Assembly (NCBI GenBank): GCA_030765045.1
Contig: CM060964.1
Location: 151,719,205-151,783,204, forward strand
DNA length: 64,000 bases
Source: Tenodera sinensis
Taxonomy: Eukaryota; Arthropoda; Insecta; Mantodea; Mantidae
Reading direction: 5' to 3'
Position numbers and translations under genes: made by a program
Notes under the pieces: model-generated
The model's input: only the letters and a program-made list of their open reading frames with translations
The model's database searches: none
Told to the model about the DNA's origin: nothing
Shown: positions 31,918 to 42,903 of the stretch, in pieces
Position numbering within the stretch: position 1 is the stretch's first letter
Layout of the letters: every line of letters begins with the position of its first letter

Positions 31918-33619
31918 TTATCGTGTTGTTCTCTTTCTAGATCTACACGAGAAATTAACGATGGAGAGCGAGAGAGCTAGGGCTACCGGTGAGGGGGGAA
32001 GAGAGGGGAGATGGTCAGTCTCCTGCCTCCTCGCCAGACACCCCGTTGCCGGACCCCTCCACTCCGCGGACCGGACGGCTGCCCCCGGTTCCTCCTTGTC
32101 CACCTCCGGAACAGTCTCTAAACGAGACAGTGCATCAGGTACATTTGCTTTTCCTGGCCTATGATTTACTGTAAATTCAGATTCACTTAGAGTTAACATC
32201 CACCTAGTAAGTCTTGCGCTTAGAGGATTTTTTGTTGTAAGTAGCCAAGTTAATGCCTTATGGTCTGTGTAGATGGTGAATTTGTTCCAAACAAATATAC
32301 TCTGAATTTCTTAACTCCGAAAACTACACTTAGTAATTTCTTCTCAGTAGTAGTGTAGTTAATTTCGGGTGCGGTTAACAACCTACTAGCGTACCCTATA
32401 GGCTTATCTTGTCCCTGTTGTATCTGACTTAGGATCGCAGCGATTCCAAAATTTGAGGCGTTGCAGGCTAGTATAAAGGGCTGAGAAAAATCAGGATGCG
32501 CTAGTACTGACGATGACGTTAATGCTTGTTTTAAAGTGTTAAAAGCTTGTTCCGTATTATCATTCCACTCAAATCTCTGATTCTTTTTAGTTAGCTGTGT
32601 AAGGGGTTTGCTTATATCAGATAAGTTGTGAATAAATGAGCGGTAGTAGCCAACAGCACCTAAATAGGAACGCACTTGCTTCACAGTGCATGGTCGTGCT
32701 AATTTTCTTATAGCTTCTATCTTACTGGTATCGGGTTTGATTCCTTGTAGGCTCACCCTGTGCCCAACATATACAACCTCTCGTTTAGCAAATTGGCATT
32801 TCTCTAGGCTATGCTTAAGATTACCCTCCCAGAGCTTGTTGACAACCATTCTTAAGCGTTGAGCATGCTCTTCTATGGTTCTGCCAAATACTAGTAAGTC
32901 ATCCATATAAACTAAACAAATTATTCCTTTCAAATTACCCATAATTAGGTCAATAGCTTTTGACCATGTGATGGGAGCCGAGATAAGGCCAAAAGGCATG
33001 CGAATCCATTGATAAGCTCCTTGAGCGGAAATGAAAGCTGTTTTAGGCCTATGGAACTCTTTTACCTTAATGGCATGATAAGCATAATTGATATCAATAA
33101 CTGAAAAAAGGAATTTACTGAAAGCATTGATAAATTTTCTTTTATGTCTGGGATTCGCCAACTGGGTACTCTTGTGACTGCGTTAAGTCGTCTGTAATCT
33201 ACACAGAGGCGGTATTTAACTACTCCATCTACAGCTTTTTTAGGTACGAACAAACAAGGACTGGCCCACTCAGATTTAGTATGCTCAATAATTTTCTTGG
33301 CTAGCATCTCCTGTATCTGCCGTTTAAGTTCTCCTTTCAATGCAAATGGCACCCTATAGGGATTCATTTTAATAGGCTTGGCATCCCCTGTATCAGTTTC
33401 ATACTCGAGCAATGTGGTACAAGGTAGTTCTCCTGATTCCTCGTCTAAGAATAATGGCATGTAATCGTGGATCACGGAAGCTATAACTTTTTCTTCACCA
33501 GGTTGTAAGTGAGACAATTTATTTTCTAACACCCTGTACAGCTCTTCTAGTCCCATCTGTCTCCGTCTTTCGAGGCTTCTCCTCTTTTCCTTTAAACTAG
33601 GGCGCGTTACTCTGATCAT
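31918..33619 (-). pseudogene. Errantivirus reverse transcriptase and RNase H, frameshifted
   Basis: 33619-33062 holds the palm entry (SEWASPCLFVPKKAVDG, then YRLCVDYRRLNAVT). A frameshift at about 33100 interrupts it in the first-Asp region. 33161-32250 continues with FRPKTAFISAQGAYQW-type sequence (here HRPKTAFISAQGAYQW), MPFGLISAP, the active site VYMDDLLVF, then the connection and RNase H (FILACNASNFGIAA, where the usual first Asp of RNase H is Asn). A shift near 32250 leads to 32199-31918, whose start FTVNHRPGKANVPDALSR is the end of RNase H. The part after that is GC-rich and poorly conserved. Confidence 0.9.
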
Positions 33620-34890
33620 ATAAAGTCGGTTACTATGCTTCCTACTTCTTCACACCAAACACATTTATTATCTTGAGATTCCAGGTTCATGACTCCCGGA
33701 TATCTACCAACGGCCTGTTCCATGGGTTTTAGGCACGCGGGTGTTATATTCCCACTTCTTCCCTCATTGTACTTACACATACTTTGGTATGCAGGTTCAC
33801 CACCCCACCGGGTACGGCGGGCAGTTCCATGCATGCCAGTGGACCCCTGACCCCTGCTGTCATCGGAATCGTGTGCTGGCCAGCGGTTGTCGGCCACAGG
33901 AGCGCTCAGCGGTCGCCCCTCAACATCTACCCTGCTTTCAGAGGTAGGTACATTGCCCGCTGGAAATAGATTATCTCTATCCCGCTTCCACTCATCCGGC
34001 ATATCCGTGCCCTCTACTATGTCGAGATCATCTTGCCTCAACCTTCGGATGGCGGGTTCCCCAAGATAGGACTTACAAGTCCCACACAATAATACTTTCA
34101 CTTCTCTTGCATCACCTAACGGTCTACTATCGCGTCTCATTTCCTCATCAAACTCTGTAGCTTCTCCTAATCTCATTCCCTTTCGCAAGGGAATCTCATC
34201 CTTTCCTAAATTCAATATTTTCATTATACTATACTTAGAACAATTAGGAAAATTTTCATTGCTCCTTTTGAGCCAATGTAGTGAATTTTCCTCATCACTT
34301 TCATTAATGGAATAGAGTTTTGATACTGCCCTCGCGACATATACTCTCTTTTCCTGTATTTCCACAGGCTCCATATGTATTTCATAGGGAAGAAGTTTAT
34401 CCATTACCTTTTTTATACGTGTAAGTACTTGGATTTCTGACCTGGGAAGTAGAGTACTATTTTCAGCTAGTATGACGTCCCAGCTATTCGGTTGCTCATT
34501 TTCACTTTTTTCTCCTCTCATCATGCTAACTTTACCTGTTATCGGGTTGATCAGATCCGTATCAGGCTTAATCCTAGTTAGCGTTAATCCTAGGCTTCCA
34601 AACTCTGTCTGCAACCTACCATTCGGAATATCAATTACAGCCTCTAAATCCCGTAGTAAGTCTAACCCAATAATTCCATCATGGTATGAACTTGAGGGCA
34701 CTACACAGAATGAATACCAGACTTCCGTCAGATCATTCCCAAGAGTAAACGCTAAATATTGATCTCCTTTTATGTTCAATGCGTCTCCTGTAACTCCTAC
34801 TGCACTAACCTTTGAAGGAGTTGTCATGTAAGTGTGATCTATGATCCCCTCTTTAATGGCAGAAAAACTGGCTCCTGTATCTACTAACAT
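33620..34890 (-). pseudogene. Errantivirus aspartic protease and linker
   Basis: The frame begins with the protease active site MLVDTGASFSAIKEG, followed about 65 residues later by GIIGLDLLRDLEAVIDIPNG, the flap/second-strand block of retroviral-type aspartic proteases. A 250-residue linker follows with no recognised domain, including a GC-rich stretch (33790-33930). It ends in a stop at 33616-33618, immediately before the reverse transcriptase frame. Confidence 0.85.
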
Positions 34891-34948
34891 AATCCTATTT
34901 TACCTTCTAATTGCATTTCCACCACCATTTCTTTATGAGTGGGTAACG

Positions 34949-35983
34949 TTACATTGGCGGGAAGCGGCTCGGCCTCGTGGGTACCGGGTTCCCGCTTCTC
35001 GGCGAGGCCTGTCCGTTTCCCATAGGTCCCTGCCATCGACAAAATTTACTGGTATGGCCAGGCATATTACACTTCAGGCATTTAAATCGACTATCTGGCG
35101 GTTGGCTCGTTTCACTGAAGGAAGTTCTGTTTCCGCTATAAGTTACTCGTAAATTATTCTTGTTATCTTTTCCCCACGTCACATGCCTGTTTTGACCTTG
35201 CCCTTGGCTTGGTCTTACTCCCGTCCTTTAATGATTGTTAGACATTTTCGTCCTTCAATTTATTGCTATATGCCCTTTTTTATTACACTTGTAACAGGTC
35301 TTGTCCACTCGCATCATGAACACCTTTCTTTCAGGTTTGTCAGAGGTCTTTATGGATGTGGTGGGGGCTCCGCGCTGTTTTTCTGCGTTCTCTACGGTAG
35401 TGGCGATTCTAATAGCCGCGGTTAGATTATCAGGCATCTGGAATCGATCCTGTTGCCCAACAGTTCCCCGGAGACCATTCATGAAGGCGGCCAGTAGCCG
35501 TCGGTCGGCCTCCTCATTGATGACCTGAGCATCAGCGTTGTGAACAGTTCTTACAGTTTTGTGACATAAGTACCTACAGCTATCAGCGAACATCTCGACG
35601 GTCTCATCCGTCTTTTGTGAGGCATCTTGCAATGCCGTATAATGGTATTGGGGTGGCAGCTTCTCCGTAAAGCGGGTAATTAAAGCCTCCTTAAATACCT
35701 CCCATGTGATGTCACTTGCCTGTAGATCTGATCTGCATCTAAAGAATTGTAAAGCCGTGCCTGCTAATTTTGCTCTGGCTATATTTAACTGATCTGCCTT
35801 TGCCAAATTGCCTACTACTGCCAATTGCTCGAGGTTTGCTACGAAATCTTTTACCGGCCTTCCTTTTGGGTCTGCTGTATATTCCTTAATTACGTTAGCT
35901 AAACTGACATCCTTTAGTTTTGCGGCCGTAAGATGTGCAATTTGCTCTTGCAATTCTTTTATTTGTTCTGCTTGATTTGCCAT
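34949..35983 (-). pseudogene. gag: Errantivirus Gag with two zinc knuckles
   Basis: The start MANQAEQIKELQEQIAHL is followed by a capsid-like helical region (ITWEVFKEALITRFTEKLP, then GLRGTVGQQDRFQMPDNLTA). Near 35275 lies the first knuckle CYKCNKKGHIAIN, ending at a stop where a final Cys would be expected. The second knuckle CLKCNMPGHTSKFC is in the frame 35182-34949. Two CCHC knuckles separated by a basic linker are normal for this class. The break between them means Gag would stop early in this copy. Confidence 0.88.
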
Positions 35984-36350
35984 TATGCCAACGGTTAGTA
36001 GCTATATGTACAACAAATTTTGACACTGATGTTTATATACCTTGTTTTTTCTTCCCTTTTCACGGTGTTCCGGCGCGAGGGTCTCCCCTGCTGCGCTACC
36101 TGCGGCCTGTGGCGGCTTGCCCCGATGACTACCGCGCACACCTGCGGCCTCGGCCTTTGTTGCCGCGGCGGGAGTGGGTCCGAATGTAACGAGTGTGGTG
36201 GTGAATAAAAAAAACAATGTGCAAGTATATCAGTGCTTTTCTTGTGATTCTAACTATTTAGAACCATCCCTACCTCTGCCACTAGGATACATAGACACCA
36301 CCCTTCCTTCACTATCTCCTACCCTGTGCCCTAGGATAGCTTCTCCTGTG

Positions 36351-36761
36351 CTATAGTCGTACAAAAAAATTGGTACGTTCGATTTCCAGTACTTCGTATT
36401 GACAACCAGGCGCAATATGACGTTTCAATAAACGTGTTTCTACATCAAACATAACCGTCCCATGAGGGTTATGGTGTGTGTACACTTTGTATGATGGACC
36501 TGCAAAACCTTTAAGTTTACCCTGAAAGCCCAGTTCTATCCTTGAATCAGTGACTAAGGCTCTGAATTTATGTTTATGTTTCTCCAGTAACTGGATAACG
36601 ATACTGGTATACTTCTTAAGGAAATTAGTGATTAACATATAAGCATATTCGTCTGCATTCCTCAATGCCAACGAGCTTGTAGTGGAAACAACATGAATGT
36701 AGACAATTGCGAATGTCACGGGTTTTATTTCTCTTTCACACCTGAACATACATCGAAACAT
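36351..36761 (-). CDS. Unidentified 136-residue ORF in the errantivirus leader
   Basis: This open frame lies between the 5' LTR and gag, in the same orientation, where gypsy-type elements usually have only untranslated leader. Its protein starts MFRCMFRCEREIKPVTFAIV, is rich in charged and aromatic residues, and ends EVLEIERTNFFVRL. I see no signal peptide, no transmembrane helix beyond a mildly hydrophobic N-terminus, and no known motif. Composition looks protein-like, not simple repeat. It could be an accessory gene, a captured sequence, or chance. I do not recognise a family. Confidence 0.4.
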   Translation of the reverse strand: MFRCMFRCEREIKPVTFAIVYIHVVSTTSSLALRNADEYAYMLITNFLKKYTSIVIQLLEKHKHKFRALVTDSRIELGFQGKLKGFAGPSYKVYTHHNPHGTVMFDVETRLLKRHIAPGCQYEVLEIERTNFFVRL

Positions 36762-36869
36762 CGCAATGAACCCAATTCATTATATATTTTGTCGTGGGTG
36801 TGTATTCCTTAGAATACTTATAATTTGCTACTAAATGAATTTCAGTCATGTGCAAACATTACTATCCCA

Positions 36870-36890
36870 CCTCGCTGCCACCAATTTATA
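36870..36890 (-). promoter_or_regulatory. Primer-binding site region
   Basis: On the minus strand, just after the 5' LTR, the sequence reads TATAAATTGGTGGCAGCGAG. TGG is complementary to a tRNA CCA tail, and the following bases would pair with the acceptor stem. I cannot name the tRNA. Confidence 0.55.
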
Positions 36891-37577
36891 ATGCTGGTCT
36901 CTTCAAAGGAGGGAATTGGGTTGATGTTTCGTGGTTTTAGGATAAACCAATGCAGACACTTTTTAACCTAAATCTAATTATTATTATTAAAGCAAAATTA
37001 TTTTACAAGTTAATAAAGTTAATAAGCAAAATACCCTTTGTTCTAAAACATTATCCCTATCTATCTTTTACAATAACATAATACTTTAGGCGCAATGTCA
37101 TTAGTCGGCTTTCTCTCTCCCTTTAGATCTTTTCCTTCTGGCAGTATCGGTAAGAAAAATACACCTACTTACTCACAGTAAAGGTGAGTGCTAGGATTAT
37201 CGCCCAGACGTTCATGTTGTCTACCACGTTGTCAGTCCAACTGCCCCGGATGTACTCAGACAAGGGTTTTTTATACTACGGTCTTGGGTGTTGGCTCATA
37301 CACGTGCCGTCCAGAGGATCTGACGTTAGACGGACTTTCATCAGGATGTGGTCATTATTCACATCTCGCTTTGGACTGTCAATGTATTGTAATGTGAAAT
37401 AAAATGCTACTTTGAAAGAAAAGAATGTGTGTCCTTGGCGTTTTTAGGGAAAGTGGTCCTCCTTCCTTTTACTGTTGCTTTTACGAAAGTCTGATAATGA
37501 ATACGTAATTGAACAGAGATTAAACCTTACTGAGCCTGCTTTCTATATGAAGATATTGGCCTAATGTGGTAGGGCAC
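36891..37577 (-). repeat. 5' LTR of the errantivirus
   Basis: 687 bp, same ends as the left LTR. TATA follows at 37578-37581. Confidence 0.93.
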
Positions 37578-37755
37578 TATATGATGTTATTCGTGCAATG
37601 TTTGAGCTTATATCTAGCGATGCACAGGTGTAGACCTGCAAGTCGTTATGATATGAGCTAATGTTAGTGTTAGGGTACAAAATATATGTTTTTCGCGCAA
37701 TATTTAAGCTTGTGTCTAGTGTTGCACAGGTATGTACCTGCAAATCGTTATTATC
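37578..37755. repeat. ~100-bp tandem array, right part
   Basis: Continuation of 26830-27104: GCACAGG hairpins at 37622 and 37724. It abuts the 3' end of LINE E at about 37756, so the array may be the tail of that LINE. Confidence 0.85.
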
Positions 37756-38072
37756 AGCTATTGGTTGGTGATTCTTGGACGTGCTTGATGAACGCTATTG
37801 AGCTAGAGTTCTACTTCGTCTGCCTGAGACAGGCAGGACTTATATCTGCGTTAATCCTGGATTCGCCTGGTCGTCGGAGTGTCCTACTCCATCATACGGT
37901 GGCCCGCTTTTACCGCGCACGTAGGACACTGGTGCGAGGCCCAGTTCTTCCGGTCCGCCTCGGCAGTCGCCGAGGGCTTGTAGGGCTCTGTGGCAGGCTG
38001 CGGTCTGAAACAGGGAAAAGGAAGGTTTAGTTGTGTGAGAGAGAAGGGAACAGTCCTGTGTCAATGTCTGAT

Positions 38073-40815
38073 TTAGTCGTGTAGTAGATTGTTCAAGAAT
38101 TCCTCTACTTCCGTGTTATTTGGGGTTTGATTTCTGTCGAAAAGCGCTAGCGGTCTAGCGTGTTTATAAATTTCCATAGAATAGTTACCTGGGTTCGTTA
38201 CTAAAGGGTTGTGATGTTTATGCAAGTGTTTATATGTATCGTGTGATAGCTTTTTAATGAATTGCTCTATCGTGTGCATTTCTAGTCCGTCGTGTAATAA
38301 GTCCGCTGGTGCAGTGTAGGGCACTTTTACTACCAGTCGTAGTATTTTGTTTTGTAGTCTTTGGAGGCGCATAATATGTGTTTTTGCGGCATAACCCCAA
38401 ACCGGAGCAGCGTAAGTGAGTATAGGGCGGATAAGCGTCTTATATAATGTTAGTCCCATTTTGAGTTTTAGTTGCGAGTTCATATTTATAAGGGGATATA
38501 GTTTGCCTAATTGGGCGTTCGCTTTTCCCCTTATTTGGAATATATGCTGCTTCCATGTGAGTCCCTGGTCCATTTTAAGCCCTAACCAGGTGACTGTGTT
38601 TTTCCACTCAATGTTCTCTCCAAATATGGTGAGTGGTGGAAGCTGGTGTTTTCCTGGTCTATGGTTGATTCTTTTGGTGAATATGATAGCCTGCGTTTTC
38701 TTGGCATTCACCTTAATTCGCCATTTGGTGAACCCATCCTGTAGCTCGTTAAGGGCGTTTTGTAGCCTCCTGTGTATGAACTCGACTTTCTCCGATTGCG
38801 CTACAATTGCCGTGTCATCTGAATAGATGAATAAGTTCGTGTTGTGTGTTTTCGGGATATCGTTCATTGTTATATTAAAGATAATCGGCCCCAATATACT
38901 TCTTTGTGGGACTCCCGCTTTTATAGGGCGGGGGGAAGAGAGGTGGTTGTTAACTCTGGACTGGAATGTCCGATTGTGGAGGTAATTGGCGATTATTTTT
39001 ACTAGAGAGTCGTGTATATTAAGTGTTTTCAGTTTCTTGAGCAGGCCCGCGTGCCAGACTCTGTCGAACGCGCGTTCTACATCAAGTAGGAGTGCGCCTG
39101 TCGATTTTCGGAAGTTAAACCCATGCGTGATGTGTTCTGTGGCTCTCAGTAGTTGCAGAGTTGTGGAATGGCGAGCGCGGAATCAGAATTGTTCGTTTAT
39201 AGTTATGTTTTGTTTGATTAGTTGTGCATTTAGGCGTTTTAGTCTTACTTTTTCGAGTAGTTTTCCCAGAATGCTTAGTAGACTAATTGGTCTGTAGCTC
39301 TGTGGGTTCGAGAGATCTTTGCCCTTCTTGGGAAAGTGTACGACTATAGCTGACTTCCATCTGTCAGGGTAATACCCTTTCTCTAGCACATAATTGAAGA
39401 TTTTGGATAGTAGTTTGATAGCATCTTCGGGTAGGTTAGCTAAGGCTACCGCCGGGATGCTGTCTGGCCCAGGGGCCTTTCGTTTCGGCAAATGTTTAAT
39501 GAGCCATTTGATTTCGCTGGGACATGTTTTTCTTATTTTATTGTGCGTTACTTGGTCTTTATATTCGCGCGTTTCTTCCTCGGTTTCGGCGGTGAATTGT
39601 GGGCAAGAGGGAGTGATGTTTGGAGTTAATGTTTCTTGTAGCGCGTCCGCGAGTGCATTTGCTTTTTCTTTATAGGTGGTGGCTATGTTTTGATTAGTAT
39701 GGAGTGGAGGGATTTGCACTTTATCGCGTGTTAGGCAGCGAGCTACTTTCCACACTGAGTCTCGTTCATAATCGAGGTTCTCCAGTGTGTTCTGCCATTG
39801 CCTCGAGACGTGATTTGCGATCCTTTCGCTTACTAGGTTATTTAAGTATTTAACGTACTCGAGGTCTGTTAAGTGCCGCGTTTTTTGCCATTTGCGTCTG
39901 GCTCTGTTCCTTTCGGCTGTTAGAGAGGTTATGTCTTGTGGGAGTTTAGTTTGATGTTGCCTAGGCTGGCTCATAGGCACAGAGGCAGCTGTGGCTATTT
40001 TTATGGCCTTTTCCAATTGGATGACCGCTTCGTGGGTGCTTTCGTTAGTGTTAAGTGGGGCAGTGGGCAAGTTTTTGCTTACAGTGTCTGCAAATTTATC
40101 CCAGTTCGCTCTGTTATAGTTTGGGCGTTTAATTGGCGGGATTAGAGCTGCATTGCCCTCTAGTGTGATTATGAGGGGCAGATGGTCGGATGACAGCTCA
40201 TTCATAACTTTGAGATGTGTTCTGCGTGTTATGTTTTTGGACAGGGCTAGATCTAGCACGTCAGATCTGTGTGTCCTGCAATATGGAACGTAAGTATGTT
40301 CCTCTGGAGTGTGGATTAAGAGGTCCGAGTTGTTTTCGAGGTGTAATAATGCTCGTCCCTCTTTATTTGTCTCGTCGCATCCCCAAATTTGGTGTTTAGC
40401 ATTGAGATTACCCGCAATTAGGGCCCTATTGTGCTGCTGCGTTAAGTCCGTTATATCGGATGTGATTGAAGTACCGGGAGGGGCATAGGCCGCCGTTATG
40501 AGCACTTTGTTGTTATCGAGTGTAATTAGTACGCTGGTGGTTTCCAAATTTTGGAGTTGCGCAGGGGGGGGGGGTCTGGTCGTGTTGTATATCGTGTTTA
40601 ATAATGACCGCGGTGCCACCCCCACGCCTGTCTCTATCTGTTCGGTGAGTCGTGTATCCCGGAGTGTTAAATCTAGGGTTGTCTTTAAGGAGAGTTTCTG
40701 TGATAAGGGCAATATGTATATTATTACGGGAGAGGAATTCCTTGAACTCCGTCTTTTTACGTCTAAGTCCCCTAGCGTTCCATGTCATGATGTTGATATA
40801 GTTTGTATGGTCCAT
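38073..40815 (-). pseudogene. LINE E ORF2: endonuclease and reverse transcriptase, one frameshift and one stop
   Basis: The start MDHTNYINIMTWNARGL is the endonuclease N-terminus, followed by ALITETLL, GGGTAVI, then, after a frameshift at a run of G (40565-40573), GNLNAKHQIWGC, HRSDVLDLAL and SSDHLPLII. The linker and reverse transcriptase follow with KRKAPGPDSIPAVAL, YRPISLLSILGKLLEK and NEQF. A TGA in the codon where GGA (Gly) is expected lies at about 39183. After that come the frame with LDVERAFDRVWHAGL, GVPQRSILGP and the active site YSDDTAIVAQ (38820-38790; YADD in relatives). The thumb and C-terminus end near 38073. Only two lesions separate it from an open frame, so it is young. Confidence 0.9.
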
Positions 40816-40823
40816 CTTGATAC

Positions 40824-41407
40824 TTAGAGGAAACCGGGTGTCACCAGCAGTGTGAAGAAGTCCCTGTAAGACGCCAGTATGGAGCGGACCTCCGACAATT
40901 CCGCTTCCATCAGCAATCCAAGGATGTGTCCCACTGACTCCCTCAGGTCGCTGTCTTCCATGCCGGTGCTAGCGATCCGCCGGTACATCTGTCTTTGGTG
41001 GTGTAGTCTTGGGTCTCGGGGTCTACTTTGAAGGTGTGACCGGTCCCTCCGCGCCGTGCGCGGCACTTCGCGGGGCTGGCGGGGCTTCCTAGAACCTGAC
41101 GGTTCCTCAGTGACAGGAGCCTGCGCCACCACCCCGGCTACACTAGGCACAGGTGGAGTCCCCTCGGGCATTACTCCCCGCGCCCGGCTCTCAGCTCCCA
41201 CAGCCATGCGTCCGCCTGACCCCTGGAGGTTACGTGCCGCCGCCACATGGCGCTGGTACTCAGGACAACCCGGTACCTGGCCCCGTGGCTATGGCGCAGG
41301 CATAACGCGCACGTTCTCAGGGGGGGGGGCGGGGGCGGAACCTCACAGCCACGAGAATCGTGGTCGCCGGTGCACTTAGAGCACACCCTAACCTGTTCTT
41401 CATCCAC
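40824..41407 (-). pseudogene. LINE E ORF1 (gag) C-terminal zinc-knuckle part
   Basis: The first residues kept are VRVCSKCTGDHDSRGC and CALCLRHSHGARYRV, two CCHC-type knuckles, followed after a frame change near a G run (41318-41327) by a 140-residue basic/proline-rich tail ending at 40824, nine bases from the ORF2 start. The N-terminal part is absent because the element is truncated at the poly(A) junction with R3. Confidence 0.82.
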
Positions 41408-41810
41408 TTTTTTTTTTAAGGTGGAGGGGAAAAATCTTTGCGAGACCCCATGGTACTGTGGGAGTCGCCATTGAAGATGGCCATACCTACTAAAAAACCC
41501 CATCCACAGGATTAGGAAGGTGAAAGCCTGCTGCGGTACCGCCTGTAGCACCCGCGCATTCAGTGGTGAAAGATAGAGCTGTTTCGCATAGCGTAACCAG
41601 AAGGAGTAGGTTAGGAGCTTGGAGACGAGCTTGGCCGAAACCCAGCTTGCCCCCTGGCGGTGTCATGGATGGTTTAGAAGGAGCCATTTGTGATTGTTGT
41701 CAGGAATCAGGGTGCTATGTTGGTTGGCGTCTATACGCCGCGTCTGTTCGTGCGCCTCAGAAGTCTGGGAGTGTGTCGATACCCTGCATGCTGCATCCCT
41801 GAAACAATCT
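41408..41810 (-). mobile_element. Hairpin retroposon copy R3
   Basis: The T run at 41408-41417 is the poly(A). The closing stem is GGTGGA...GGGG with CCCC A TCCAC (ends 41507). Beyond it are GCGGTACCGCCTGTAGCACC (41532) and GCCCCCTGGCGGTG (41650), shared with R1 and R4. The inner sequence of the hairpin differs from R5. The right limit is approximate. Confidence 0.78.
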
Positions 41811-42220
41811 AAATGTACATGTACATACACTAGGGAAAAAGAAAGTGCATACAATTAGTCTCTTAGATTAATGGTAATTTGCGCGCTAGTGGCGTCGTCA
41901 GTCTACAGTAAATTATTATTGTTACGCTCCACCATACGGCGTCGTCTGCAACTAATACTTAGAGTGTTGATATACCATTCGGCATCGTCGATTAGGTGAA
42001 TGCATGTCCGTTGTATCGCCTGGTCGTCTCGAGTGCACACTTGGCGGGCAGTCTGCCTGAAATACAGGTGCGAGCCAGTGCCACTCCCGAGGGGGCCCTC
42101 GTCCCCCTGGGTCCGCCTTATGAATAAGGACTTGAGGGTTATAAGGTGACTAGAAAAAGTGTGTGTAGGTATGAATGTGTGTGTGTGTTTGAGAGAGAGA
42201 CAGAGAGAGTGATGCACAGT
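41811..42220 (-). other. 3' untranslated region of LINE D
   Basis: The GC-rich block 42070-42120 (GAGGGGGCCCTCGTCCCCC) matches that of LINE F. The 3' end of D is somewhere in 41811-41915; a poly(A) tail is not obvious. Confidence 0.55.
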
Positions 42221-42528
42221 TCACATGTGAATAATATCGGGGAAATTTACTAGATTGTCCAGATATTGTTGCATGTCAACATCTGGCTCCCCGAGACCAA
42301 TAGTTCTCTGGAATAGAGATACTTGCCTTGCATGTTTGTCGTGCGTTATATCATAATTTCCTAGGTTTTGAATTAATTCGTTGTGGTTTTTGTTTTTCTT
42401 ATCGAGTAAGTTAAAGGTGAGCCTTTTTATGAATTGTTCAATGGAATGCATTTTTAGCTCCTCGTGTAATTGGAGCGTTGGCGCTACTTCGGGTAGTCTC
42501 GCGATTATTCGGAGTACTCTATTCTGCA
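42221..42528 (-). pseudogene. LINE D ORF2 C-terminus, truncated
   Basis: The frame reads MQNRVLRIIARLPEVAPTLQ, FIKRLTFNLLDKK and KHARQVSLFQRTIGLGEP, then a short tail. It matches the C-terminus of LINEs C and E (for example LQNRIIRIIAKQPPVA in C). It starts at the poly(A) of R4, so LINE D is 5'-truncated exactly there. Confidence 0.85.
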
Positions 42529-42903
42529 TTTTTTTTTTTGGGGGGGGGGGAAAGGCTACTTACGCCCTAACCGCATGCACGCATGCGAGTGTAAGACTCC
42601 TACCCGGGCAGCCTACTCACTAAAAAACCCCACCGGAAGAGTCCAGAGGTCAAAACCTCGGTGTTGCAGTACCGCAATAATGCACCTGCGTATTCTATGG
42701 TGACGATGGAGGCTGCTTGCCAGAGGCAGTAACAGTGTGGTGATGCTGAAGGCCAGGAGACACTCATGACCTAAGCCCTGAGAGCCCCCTGGTAGCAGTC
42801 ATTGGTGACAATGGTGAGTGGTGTGCTCTTGATTCTTGAGGTGAAATGAGATGGTCATGATTGGTGAATGAATGATGATGGCTGAGTCCTGGAGTGAAGT
42901 GGA

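Larger units (their letters stand above)
27105..37577 (-). mobile_element. Env-bearing Ty3/gypsy (errantivirus-like) retroelement, 10.5 kb
   Basis: The two LTRs are 687 bp each and TATA lies at both outer edges (27101-27104 and 37578-37581), the TATA-type target duplication typical of gypsy-group errantiviruses. Transcription is right to left: leader ORF, gag with two zinc knuckles, protease, reverse transcriptase/RNase H, integrase, then a separate env. All large genes carry frameshifts or stops, so this copy is defective. I count about eight LTR differences (about 1.2%), so insertion was fairly recent. Small GC-rich patches (about 31960-32120, 33790-33930, 34960-35040 and 36060-36190) contrast with the AT-rich rest. 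Confidence 0.93.
37756..41407 (-). mobile_element. LINE E: Jockey-type LINE with ORF1 tail and nearly complete ORF2
   Basis: This is a minus-strand element with the ORF1 zinc-knuckle end (41400-40824), ORF2 (40815-38073) and a 3' untranslated region (38072-37756). ORF2 carries endonuclease and reverse transcriptase without RNase H, and ORF1 has several knuckles, which together fit the Jockey clade. Its 5' end stops at the poly(A) of retroposon R3. Confidence 0.88.

Noticed and set aside
34472..35425. Plus-strand ORFs across the gag-pol region
   Set aside because: Antisense shadows of protease and gag frames.
33620..35983. Host aspartic protease or zinc-finger gene
   Set aside because: The frames lie between paired LTRs in the normal gag-protease-pol order, so they belong to the retroelement.
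26830..37755. CRISPR array
   Set aside because: The ~100-bp units diverge along their whole length, with no short constant repeat and unique spacers, and the genome is eukaryotic.
41401..41507. CATCCAC on both sides of the R3 hairpin as a 7-bp target duplication
   Set aside because: R3 homology with R1 and R4 continues beyond 41507 (GCGGTACCGCCTGTAGCACC), so the right copy is inside the element; it is the hairpin stem.
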